From JAVBOV01 sp031550205 (GTDB lineage: Bacteria; Pseudomonadota; Alphaproteobacteria; RF32; CAG-239), in contig JAVBOV010000032.1 of assembly GCA_031550205.1 (NCBI GenBank), positions 1 to 21,684 of the forward strand: a stretch of DNA of 21,684 bases. The letters run 5' to 3'. Shown one piece after another: positions 15,031-21,614 of this stretch. The notes beneath the pieces are model-generated. The model was given only the letters and a program-made list of their open reading frames with translations. It had not been told where the DNA came from and searched no databases. The position numbers and the translations under genes are program-made. Numbering within the stretch: the stretch's first letter is position 1; each line of letters starts with the position of its first letter.

Positions 15031-15127
15031 AGTTAAACCCACCCCAACCCTCCCTTAAAATTAAGGGAGGGAAATTAAAATCAATGACGTTTTTGTTCCC
15101 CTTTTGCGTCCCACAAAAATCCCCTTC
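15031..15127. repeat. CCACCCCAACC/TTAAGGGAGGG repeat, copy A (after lptG)
   Basis: Contains CCCTCCCTTAA and TTAAGGGAGGG as a self-complementary centre, preceded by AAACCCACCCCAACC and followed by GAAATTAA...CAATGAC. The copy at 17009-17103 shares the centre and both flanks. Both copies end at the 3' end of a minus-strand gene. Confidence 0.75.
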
Positions 15128-16234
15128 CTACCCATCTTCCAAATGCAGCAAAACCGAAACCGAAACCAGTGCCACAATCATCGTCGGCGCAATCACCGCC
15201 AAACCCATCGGAATATAATTGTTTGAGCCAAACGCATATATCACCTGCGAAAAGAAATAAACCATAAAGCCCGAGGCCACGCCACCCACAATCAAAAACA
15301 GCATGCCGCCTTTGCGCTGATTCGGGCGCAGCGCAAACACCGCCGCCACCAGGGTCATTGCGCATAATAAAAACGGTGAAACCAGCAAAGACCAATAACG
15401 CAGCTTGTGCTTTTGCGCCGAAAATCCCGACATCTCATAAAAATGAATTGTATCGGGCAGTTCCCAAAAAGAAATTGCCTCAGGGTCAACAAAGTTTTCT
15501 TTAATCCGCTCAACATCCAAATTGGTTTTATAATCAAGACTGTTAAAAACTTCCGTCGGTTTTCCGGCCGTAAAAATCTTCACGTCTTTTAACACAAAAT
15601 AACCCTCGTTAAGCGTTGCCGCAAAAGCCTCCAAACGCCTGATAAGTTGTGATTCTCTGTCCATCTCCAAAATAGAAACTTCTCTAAGCAAAAGCTTTTC
15701 TTTTTCCTGTCGAATAGATTTCGCCTGTAAAACCAAAAAACTGTTTTCATCAATCGCTTCTCTAATCCACAAACCTTTATCGGTAAACAAAACCGCTTTC
15801 GGATTTTTGGTATCAAACCGATAATCAAGCGTCTCATGCACTTCATATAAATATGCCGAAACCGGGTTAATAACTGCAACATTAATCAAGCCCACTATAA
15901 AAGTTGCGGCCAAAACCGGCGTTAAAAAACCCCAAATTGAAACGCCCGATGCCCTGACAATCACAAACTCGTTTGTTTTGCTAAACTTCCAAAAAGTTGC
16001 CATCGCCGCAATCATCATCACAAACGGAAACACAATTTCCACCGTTCGCGGCAGTTTAGTCAAAACCATTGACAACACAAAAACAAAATCAGCATCCTGA
16101 TGATCTGAAAAACGCCTGAGCATTTCAATCATCTCAATCATAAGAATAATGCCCAGCACAATGCCCAGCACTGCCAAAAAATTAAGCACCAGCTGTTTTG
16201 TAAGATATCTGCCAAGAATAGTGTTCGGGTTCAT
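15128..16234 (-). CDS. lptG: LPS export permease LptG
   Basis: LptF and LptG form the inner-membrane permease of the LptB2FG transporter that extracts lipopolysaccharide toward the LptC-A-D bridge. The 368 residues begin NPNTILGRYLTKQLVLNF, typical of LptG, with three N-terminal helices (about 13-36, 62-80, 100-122), a periplasmic beta-jellyroll-like region at about 130-270, and three C-terminal helices (about 275-360) containing ALRPNQRKGGM. It matches LptG rather than LptF in its start and its single short cytoplasmic entry. lptF is not adjacent, although the two are commonly neighbours. The start is ATG with only a weak GAAGAA upstream. Confidence 0.93.
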   Translation of the reverse strand: MNPNTILGRYLTKQLVLNFLAVLGIVLGIILMIEMIEMLRRFSDHQDADFVFVLSMVLTKLPRTVEIVFPFVMMIAAMATFWKFSKTNEFVIVRASGVSIWGFLTPVLAATFIVGLINVAVINPVSAYLYEVHETLDYRFDTKNPKAVLFTDKGLWIREAIDENSFLVLQAKSIRQEKEKLLLREVSILEMDRESQLIRRLEAFAATLNEGYFVLKDVKIFTAGKPTEVFNSLDYKTNLDVERIKENFVDPEAISFWELPDTIHFYEMSGFSAQKHKLRYWSLLVSPFLLCAMTLVAAVFALRPNQRKGGMLFLIVGGVASGFMVYFFSQVIYAFGSNNYIPMGLAVIAPTMIVALVSVSVLLHLEDG

Positions 16235-16242
16235 AGTTCTTC

Positions 16243-16300
16243 GCTCAAAAACTCCCTCCCCCTTTCAAGGGGGAGCCGGAGGGGGTCAATTAACCAACCT
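16243..16300. repeat. CCCTCCCCCTTTCAAGGGGGAG palindrome, C/G-rich member
   Basis: TCCCCCTT and AAGGGGGA form a short perfect palindrome around a TC/CA centre, followed by a GGAGGGGGT motif and GTCAATTAACCAACC. The last part resembles the flank of the copy near 20900 (TTAATCAACCAACC). It lies just upstream of the lptG start, in the leader. Confidence 0.55.
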
Positions 16301-16310
16301 ATAACAGCTT

Positions 16311-16337
16311 TTGTTTTCAATTGCAATTGTTTATAAA
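16311..16337 (+). promoter_or_regulatory. possible promoter with operator-like palindrome for the Sel1-like gene
   Basis: CAATTGCAATTG (16318-16329) is a perfect 12-nt palindrome lying between TTGTTT and TATAAA, which are 15 nt apart. A regulator site overlapping a promoter is possible; the promoter elements themselves are weak matches. Confidence 0.3.
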
Positions 16338-16405
16338 ACCGAAAATATTCTTTTTCTTTTCCGCCGATTCGATTAGAGTGCTTAAAGGGGAGAACTTAAA
16401 AAAGC

Positions 16406-16975
16406 ATGAAAACCTTTTTTAAATTATTTTTATTTATGTCTTTATTCCTTCCAAAAGAGGCTTTTGCCACTTCTTTGGATGAAATTTACCGTGACATTGT
16501 CCAAAGCGACAATCAGGGCTATCTTCCCGTGTTTGTAAAAAACCGCAATATTCCTGATTTTTTAACCGAAGATGAAGCTCCTGCCCAAGACTCTTTTGCC
16601 AAATCTGCCTCCACCGAAGAAGAAAAGCAAAGACCTGTAATGCTGATTAACGAACGCAAAATCAAAGACCAATTGGAAGATTTTGAAAAACAAAAATGGG
16701 AGCAAACCTTAAAAGCCGTTCAGGAAAACCGCGTCACCCCGGTTGACTTATCTTTGGTTGAAGAAAAATACAAAAACAAAGACCAGCAGGCGACTGAAAT
16801 TTTGGCCTGGATGTACACTACCGGCACCGGTGTTTCACAAAATCTGGTCAAAGCCTTCACCCTTTATCAGGAGGCTTCAGCCTTAAACGTTCCCAATGCT
16901 TTGGAAAACGCCCGCATGGTCTACCACTCCATGACCCCCGCCCAAAAATCCGAACTGGATAACTTCAAAAACTAA
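16406..16975 (+). CDS. secreted Sel1-like repeat protein
   Basis: The 189-residue product has a clear Sec signal peptide: Lys2 and Lys6, a hydrophobic core (residues 4-16), and AFA-T as a signal peptidase I site, cleaving after residue 21. The mature protein is polar, with a charged helix (EDFEKQKWEQTLKAVQENR) and near its C terminus a Sel1/TPR-like repeat (ATEILAWMYTTGTGVSQNLV followed by KAFTLYQEAS). Sel1 proteins usually scaffold envelope or secretion complexes; the partner here is unknown. GGGGAG lies 14 nt from the ATG, rather far. It is a lone plus-strand gene between the minus-strand lptG and gmk genes. Confidence 0.82.
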   Translation: MKTFFKLFLFMSLFLPKEAFATSLDEIYRDIVQSDNQGYLPVFVKNRNIPDFLTEDEAPAQDSFAKSASTEEEKQRPVMLINERKIKDQLEDFEKQKWEQTLKAVQENRVTPVDLSLVEEKYKNKDQQATEILAWMYTTGTGVSQNLVKAFTLYQEASALNVPNALENARMVYHSMTPAQKSELDNFKN

Positions 16976-17008
16976 ACCTCCCATCCATATAAATAAGGCT
17001 GAGATTGC

Positions 17009-17103
17009 CAATTAAACCCACCCCAACCTCCCTTAAAATTAAGGGAGGGAAATTAAGAACAATGACATTTTAAAACGTTTTTATTTCTTTTGCGCACACA
17101 AAA
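17009..17103. repeat. CCACCCCAACC/TTAAGGGAGGG repeat, copy B (after the downstream gmk)
   Basis: Matches copy A over about 95 nt: AAACCCACCCCAACC, the self-complementary CTCCCTTAAAATTAAGGGAG centre, GAAATTAA, a CAATGAC block and a TTTTGCG...CACA stretch ending at the gmk paralogue stop codon. Differences are small substitutions and indels. Confidence 0.75.
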
Positions 17104-17775
17104 TCAATTCCCCTCAATCTCATCAATCTCAGCAAACAACTCCCTCATCACATCTTTCAACCCGACCTGACGAACCCTCTTCATGCGCTCGCCGGAAATA
17201 ATTCTCTGTAACTTACTGATAGATTCTTCCAATTTATCATTAAGCACCACATAGTCATAGCAGCTCATATATGCCAGGCGGGTTCTGAGCAGTCCCATGC
17301 GCTTCTTCACCACTTCCAAATCATCGCCTCTGGCCACCAGACGGTCATATAAGGCTTTAATCGACGGCGGCAGAATGCCGATAATAATCACATCATCCGG
17401 CGCTTTTCCCTTCATCTGAATCAAGCCCGGAAAATCCATGTCAAAAAGCACGTCCTGACCCACTGTTAAAAAGCCGTCCACTTCCGAGCGCAGTGTACCA
17501 TACATCACGCCGTAATCAGAAACCACATTCTCATAAAAAGCATCCTGACTCAAAAGCTTGTTATATTCTTCGGTAGAAACAAAATGATAAGGCTTGCCCT
17601 CGCTCTCTCCTTTGCGCATTGGGCGATTGGTGACCGACACTGAAAATTTCAGGTTTTTATCCTGCTTCAAAAGTCCGTCGATAATCGCATTTTTTCCCGC
17701 ACCCGATGGTCCGTCCAAAATAAACATTGCACCCTTGCGGTTTTCTCTCAAATATTGAACAACATTATTTATCAT
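17104..17775 (-). CDS. guanylate kinase paralogue with altered Walker A motif
   Basis: A 223-residue member of the guanylate kinase family (GMP to GDP with ATP). The fold motifs are present: the P loop GPSGAGKNA at 22-30, the GMP-binding region SVSVTNRPMRKGE, DAFYENVV, MYGT, and the lid RLVARGDDLEVVKKRM. Two positions differ from active enzymes: the Ser/Thr after the P-loop Lys28 is Asn29, and the DxDWQGA motif reads DMDFPGL. It shares GERMKRVRQVG and much of its framework with the gene directly upstream, so they are tandem duplicates. The ATG has AGGAGG upstream, so it is expressed, but it may be catalytically weak, altered in substrate or regulatory. The two genes are separated by 144 nt holding repeat copy 5. 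Confidence 0.85.
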   Translation of the reverse strand: MINNVVQYLRENRKGAMFILDGPSGAGKNAIIDGLLKQDKNLKFSVSVTNRPMRKGESEGKPYHFVSTEEYNKLLSQDAFYENVVSDYGVMYGTLRSEVDGFLTVGQDVLFDMDFPGLIQMKGKAPDDVIIIGILPPSIKALYDRLVARGDDLEVVKKRMGLLRTRLAYMSCYDYVVLNDKLEESISKLQRIISGERMKRVRQVGLKDVMRELFAEIDEIEGN

Positions 17776-17834
17776 TATACAACTTCCTCCTTATTGAAAA
17801 TTATTTTTAGAGAGACAGATAGGGGGATTTTGAA

Positions 17835-17883
17835 AGCGAGAAAAATTTTAGTGTACACTTTAGTACATGAATTTTTCGAAGCT
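17835..17883 (-). repeat. 3'-UTR hairpin element, copy 5 (between the gmk paralogues)
   Basis: GAGAAAAATT and AATTTTTCG arms enclose the AGTGTACACT and GTACAT core, identical to copy 4 over the central 30 nt. The stop-proximal segment seen in copies 1, 2 and 4 is absent here. It begins about 37 nt past the upstream gmk stop on the minus strand. Confidence 0.85.
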
Positions 17884-17919
17884 GAACAAAATCGCTCTAG
17901 ATGCTCTATAAAAATAATT

Positions 17920-18573
17920 TTAAGCCTCCTTAATAAGCTCCTTAACAAACCTTTTCATTCCCACTTGCCTCACTCTCTTCATCCGCTCGCCGTCAATAAT
18001 CTTCTGCACCTTGCCGACGGTCTCATTCAAATCCACATTCACAATCACATAATCAAATTCATCCCAGTGCGAAATCTTGTCCAGCGTCAGCCTCATCCTT
18101 TTTTCAATAACCTCTTGGCTGTCGGTACCTCTTCCCTCCAGACGCGAACGCAGTTCCTTAATCGAGGGCGGCAGCAGATAAATTGAAACCACGTCGGTTC
18201 CGGCCTTTTCTTTCATACTTCTGGCACCAGCCCAATCCATGTCGAATATAACGTCCTGCCCGGCATTAATAAAGCTGTCCACCTCCGATTTTAACGTGCC
18301 GTAACGCGAACCGTACTGAGAATCAACATACTCATAAAAAGCGTCTTCTTCAATCAGCCTGTTATATTGCTCATCGGAAATAAAATAATAATCCACACCG
18401 TCAATTTCCGTATCTCTTTTGGCGCGCGTTGTAACCGAGACGGAAAACTTCAAATTATCGTCTTTTTTCAAAAGTTCCTTAATCACCGCAGTCTTGCCGG
18501 TACCCGATGGTGCCTCGATAATAAACATCGCACCTTTTCTAACTTTCTTCAAGCGTTTAATAATCTCGTCCAT
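17920..18573 (-). CDS. gmk: guanylate kinase
   Basis: Essential purine-pathway enzyme phosphorylating GMP. The 217-residue product has an intact Walker A (APSGTGKT at 21-28), the GMP-binding residues in SVSVTTRAKRDTEIDGVDYY, the DAFYEYV motif, SRYGT, DMDWAGA, and the lid EGRGTDSQEVIEKRM. These match the E. coli enzyme, so this copy is the likely housekeeping Gmk. The start is the ATG giving MDEIIKRLKK, with AAAGG 8 nt upstream; a TTG seven codons earlier is the alternative. The altered paralogue lies downstream on the same strand. Confidence 0.95.
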   Translation of the reverse strand: MDEIIKRLKKVRKGAMFIIEAPSGTGKTAVIKELLKKDDNLKFSVSVTTRAKRDTEIDGVDYYFISDEQYNRLIEEDAFYEYVDSQYGSRYGTLKSEVDSFINAGQDVIFDMDWAGARSMKEKAGTDVVSIYLLPPSIKELRSRLEGRGTDSQEVIEKRMRLTLDKISHWDEFDYVIVNVDLNETVGKVQKIIDGERMKRVRQVGMKRFVKELIKEA

Positions 18574-18632
18574 TCCATTTGCCTTTCGCCGCAAATTATA
18601 TTATATTAATCCTCTAACCATAGGACATAAAG

Positions 18633-19376
18633 ATGAAGAATATTTTAATAACCGGAGCATCTTCCGGAATAGGCGAAGCCCTTGCCATATATTATGCCAA
18701 CACCGGTGCGGAAAACCTGTTTATCTGCGGCCGCAACCAAACCCGCTTGGAACAGGTTAAAAAACAATGTGAAGCAGCCGGTGCCAAGGTTCATGCCAAG
18801 GTCTTAGACGTCGCCGACCAAGACAAAACCAAGGTCTGGGTGGAAACCTGCCATAGGCAAGCACCATTGGATTTAGTCATTGCCAACGCCGGCGTTGCCA
18901 CCGTCTGCGAATGCCCTGACAACATTTATAACACCTTTAACATCAATGTTTTTGGTGTCTTAAACACCGTCGTCCCCGCTGTTGAATTGTTTAAAGAACA
19001 AAAAAGCGGCCAAATTGCAATCCTGTCATCCATCGCCGGTTATCACGGCTTGGCTGCTTGCCCGTCATACAGCGCCAGCAAAGCCTGCGTCAAAGCCTAT
19101 GGAGAGGCCCTGCGCTGTGATCTGCAAAAATATAACATCAAAGTAAACGTGGTTTGTCCCGGCTTCATCCGTTCACGCATCACCGAGCAAAACACCTGCA
19201 CCATGCCCTTTTTTATGGAAGCTGATGAGGCGGCAGAAACAATCGCCACTCGTTTGGAGCAAAACATCGGTCTAATCGCTTTTCCTTGGCAAATGCGCCT
19301 TGCCACCTGGCTTATCTCAATTCTTCCCAACTGGCTCAGCGATTTTATCTACTCCAAACTTCCCCACAAAGTTTAA
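18633..19376 (+). CDS. short-chain dehydrogenase/reductase
   Basis: A 247-residue classical SDR: cofactor motif TGASSGIG at 7-14, NAG at 85-87, catalytic Ser132 or Ser133 in ILSSIAG, and Tyr146 with Lys150 in YSASK. CGR near residue 32-34 hints at an NADP-type pocket. The C-terminal part is hydrophobic (RLATWLISILPNWLSDF), suggesting a membrane association as in several SDRs acting on lipids or steroids, but the substrate cannot be read from the sequence. AGGA lies 7 nt before the ATG. It is divergent from gmk and convergent with the AmpG-like gene. Confidence 0.93.
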   Translation: MKNILITGASSGIGEALAIYYANTGAENLFICGRNQTRLEQVKKQCEAAGAKVHAKVLDVADQDKTKVWVETCHRQAPLDLVIANAGVATVCECPDNIYNTFNINVFGVLNTVVPAVELFKEQKSGQIAILSSIAGYHGLAACPSYSASKACVKAYGEALRCDLQKYNIKVNVVCPGFIRSRITEQNTCTMPFFMEADEAAETIATRLEQNIGLIAFPWQMRLATWLISILPNWLSDFIYSKLPHKV

Positions 19377-19377
19377 A

Positions 19378-19473
19378 GTCATCCTGAGGTTTACCTCCTT
19401 TTATTGTCATTCTGAGGTTTACCTCCTTTTATTGTCATCCTGAGGTTTGCACAGCAAACCGTTAGGATCTCGG
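19378..19473. repeat. tandem partial copies of the GTCATCCTGAGG palindromic repeat
   Basis: A 28-nt unit beginning GTCATCCTGAGG and ending CCTTTTATT occurs at 19378-19405 and again at 19406-19433 with one difference. A third copy at 19434 enters a full element whose stem GGTTTGC/GCAAACC (19443-19459) and outer AT CCT/AGG AT ends close with GGATCTCGG. It lies between the convergent SDR and AmpG-like genes. Confidence 0.8.
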
Positions 19474-19475
19474 CC

Positions 19476-20786
19476 TTATTTTCGTTTAACTCTGGCTGGT
19501 GCTCTCTTTTTTATTCTCTCATTCTTCATAAAATAAACAATAATCCCCAAACCCGGCAAAGACATCGCAGTTGCAATCAAAAAGAACATCGGCCAGGAAA
19601 CCAGCTCCACCAAATGCCCGCTGGTGGTAGAAAACACATCTCTTGCCAAACTCATTAAAGAGGAGAGCAGCGCATATTGCGTGGCCGTATATTCCTTGTT
19701 GCACAGCGATGACAAATAAGCCACAAACGCGGTTGTGCCCATTCCGGCCGTAATATGGTCAATTGAAATGGTAAACATCAGCATATAAACATTATGCCCC
19801 ATATACGCCTGCCCCACAAACGCCAGCGTGGTCAAGGTGTGGCAAACTCCGCAGAACAACAGGCCTTTTAAGATTCCAATACGTGCCACAATCAACCCGC
19901 CGATAAAACTGCCCATAATGGTTGCAATCATGCCATATACTTTGGTAATTGAGGCAATCTCAACATTGGTAAAACCCATATCATTATAAAACGGATACGC
20001 CATCGGCCCAATATAGGCATCGGTAATTTTATATAAAAAGATAAAGACCAAAATCAAAGCCCAGTTTTGGCGTTTCATAAAATCAACAAACGGCATTCTA
20101 ACCGCCTTGTCGGCAAATTTTGCCAGCCGAACTTTCAAAGCCTCTTTGCGTTTTTTAACTTTTTCAATCTTAAGCTTCAAAGCCTCGGGCGAACATATAA
20201 TTGTCACCATGCCCACCAGCGCGCCCAAAGACATAAACATATAAACCGTGTTCCAACTCCAAGCCTCGGTCATAAACAGCGATACCGCACCGGAAAATAA
20301 TAACCCGAAACGATAACCCAAAACAAACACCGCCGAAGCCGCCGCCTGGTCGTCAGGCTCAAAGCTTTCAATGCGGTACGCATCCAAAACAATATCCTGC
20401 GAGGCAGAAAAAAACGCCACCAAAAACGCAAATCCGGCCATTGTCCAAATATTGCTCACCGGATTGGTTGCCGCCATTCCCAAAATAGATAAAAACAAAA
20501 ACACCTGCGTAACCAAAGCCCAGCTGCGCCGACGCCCCAGCTTGCCGATATACGGCAAACGCACATTATCCATCACCGGCGCCCACGCCCACTTAAAACT
20601 ATAAGGAATTTTCACCAAAGAAAAATAGCCGATAATCGCAATCCCAACCCCAACCTGCTTAAGCCACAAGTTAAGCGTGCCAAACACCAAAAGCAAAGGA
20701 AACCCGCTGGAAAACCCCAGAAGAAGCATCGAAAGCATCCTCTTATCCCCATAAACCCCCGAAGCGCTAAGCCATTTTTTATGCAT
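19476..20786 (-). CDS. ampG: AmpG-like muropeptide permease (major facilitator superfamily)
   Basis: AmpG imports anhydro-muropeptides in exchange for protons during cell-wall recycling. From the chosen ATG (MHKKWLSASGVYGDKRM) the protein has 436 residues with about 12 hydrophobic segments. The opening LLLGFSSGFPLLLVFGTL, then SFKWAWAPVMDNV, SASQDIVLDAYRIESF and YRFGLLFSG match AmpG. A charged loop (IEKVKKRKEALKVRLAKF) separates the two halves. An open frame runs 18 codons further upstream, but those codons lie in a palindromic repeat, so the inner ATG is preferred, with AAGG just upstream though very close. The substrate is inferred from family only. Confidence 0.88.
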   Translation of the reverse strand: MHKKWLSASGVYGDKRMLSMLLLGFSSGFPLLLVFGTLNLWLKQVGVGIAIIGYFSLVKIPYSFKWAWAPVMDNVRLPYIGKLGRRRSWALVTQVFLFLSILGMAATNPVSNIWTMAGFAFLVAFFSASQDIVLDAYRIESFEPDDQAAASAVFVLGYRFGLLFSGAVSLFMTEAWSWNTVYMFMSLGALVGMVTIICSPEALKLKIEKVKKRKEALKVRLAKFADKAVRMPFVDFMKRQNWALILVFIFLYKITDAYIGPMAYPFYNDMGFTNVEIASITKVYGMIATIMGSFIGGLIVARIGILKGLLFCGVCHTLTTLAFVGQAYMGHNVYMLMFTISIDHITAGMGTTAFVAYLSSLCNKEYTATQYALLSSLMSLARDVFSTTSGHLVELVSWPMFFLIATAMSLPGLGIIVYFMKNERIKKRAPARVKRK

Positions 20787-20804
20787 TTCCTTTTCCCCAA
20801 AAGT

Positions 20805-20835
20805 CGTCATTGCGAGGCTCCGCCGAAGCAATCCA
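20805..20835. repeat. GTCATTGCGAGG...GAAGCAATCC repeat
   Basis: A short element, CGTCATTGCGAGG, CTCCGCC, GAAGCAATCCA, of a type common in intergenic DNA of many bacteria. It lies just upstream of the AmpG-like gene and opens an artificial N-terminal extension of that frame. Confidence 0.7.
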
Positions 20836-20861
20836 GCCAAACCATCTCCGCCATCCTTCTT

Positions 20862-20915
20862 CTCCTTCCCTTAATTTTAAGGGAAGGTTGGGATGGGTTT
20901 AATCAACCAACCATC
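20862..20915. repeat. TTAAGGGAGGG-family repeat, inverted copy C
   Basis: CTTCCCTTAA and TTAAGGGAAG form the palindrome centre, followed by GGTTGGGATGGGTTTAATCAACC. This is the complement-oriented version of the flank in copies A and B, with substitutions. It sits between the AmpG-like gene and the terminator at 20957. Confidence 0.7.
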
Positions 20916-20956
20916 CTTATTCCCTACCAAACAATCAATAAAATTACGTTAACAAC

Positions 20957-20992
20957 AAAAAATCCCTCGTTACTTGTAACGAAGGATTTTTT
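20957..20992. terminator. bidirectional terminator after the 21005 gene
   Basis: AAAAAATCC-C-TCGTTAC pairs with GTAACGA-A-GGATTTTTT: 16 base pairs with one mismatch and a 2-4 nt loop. It starts 12 nt past the stop codon of the gene at 21005-21454. Confidence 0.9.
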
Positions 20993-21004
20993 AACATTCA
21001 AAAC

Positions 21005-21454
21005 CTATTTGTTTTCTTTTTCCTGTTTTATCATAAATATCAAAAAATTCGGTAATAAAACAGCCAAGGATATACATACCATAATTATGCAAACCCAATA
21101 ATGCCTGGGAGCATCATCTAAATAAAATGCATCTTCCGCACTCATCGTAATGGCAAAAGAAGCAATAAGCATAAGAAAGGCTATCCCCGCTACCTCTATC
21201 GGTTTCAATATCCTACTCTTATAACATAAAGTATGAGCCGACAATATTCCCAAGGCAACAAAAACCCAAAGTATCACTGCAAAAACATCCATATTTGCCA
21301 TATGATCTTTAAATCCCATCATAAACCCAGACGATACACCGTCTATTTCAAGCCAATAGCCATCCTGAGTTCGAAGAATCAACATAAGTCCGGCCACTAC
21401 AGAAGCAACAATAGCCGCAATCTGCAAAATTGAAAAAATCTTTTTCTTTTTCAT
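21005..21454 (-). CDS. four-helix membrane protein of unknown function
   Basis: Not recognised. From the chosen ATG (MKKKKIFSILQ) the protein has 149 residues with hydrophobic segments at about 8-27, 55-77, 87-107 and 119-141, and a lysine-rich N terminus and C terminus (IKQEKENK), indicating an inner-membrane protein with both ends inside. The open frame extends 29 codons upstream, but that part looks non-coding and the ATG follows an A/T leader ending AAAAATT, like the other orphan genes here. No Shine-Dalgarno is seen. An intrinsic terminator follows immediately, so it is a single-gene unit. Confidence 0.65.
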   Translation of the reverse strand: MKKKKIFSILQIAAIVASVVAGLMLILRTQDGYWLEIDGVSSGFMMGFKDHMANMDVFAVILWVFVALGILSAHTLCYKSRILKPIEVAGIAFLMLIASFAITMSAEDAFYLDDAPRHYWVCIIMVCISLAVLLPNFLIFMIKQEKENK

Positions 21455-21576
21455 AATTTTTAATTTTAAATAAATAATATTTGATACATAATTATAATCG
21501 TTTTTAACCCCCTCAGAAGACCACACACACAAGACTTTCAACGCTTTTAATGTTAAACTTTTGTTACATGCTAAGC

Positions 21577-21603
21577 AAAAATCTGACTTAAAGTCAGATT
21601 TTT
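21577..21603. terminator. intrinsic terminator near the window end
   Basis: AAAAATCTGACTT and AAGTCAGATTTTT form a perfect 13-bp stem with a one-base centre. No gene ending here is visible on the plus strand, so it probably terminates a minus-strand gene beyond the window. Confidence 0.85.
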
Positions 21604-21614
21604 GTCTGCAAATG

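Noticed and set aside
14745..15127. A tRNA or small RNA gene in the HD-lptG spacer
   Set aside because: No cloverleaf with a T-loop GTTCGA-type motif was found. The pairing present is explained by inverted repeats.
17104..17775. Downstream guanylate kinase paralogue as a pseudogene
   Set aside because: The frame is intact over a full-length domain, the start has a strong AGGAGG, and most substrate and lid residues remain.
1..17883. The repeated GTGTAC hairpins as a CRISPR array
   Set aside because: The copies are kilobases apart, single, and placed after different genes. There are no regular spacers and no cas genes.
20787..20840. N-terminal extension of the AmpG-like protein
   Set aside because: It begins with TTG and is encoded largely by the GTCATTGCGAGG repeat; family members start near the inner MHKKWL.
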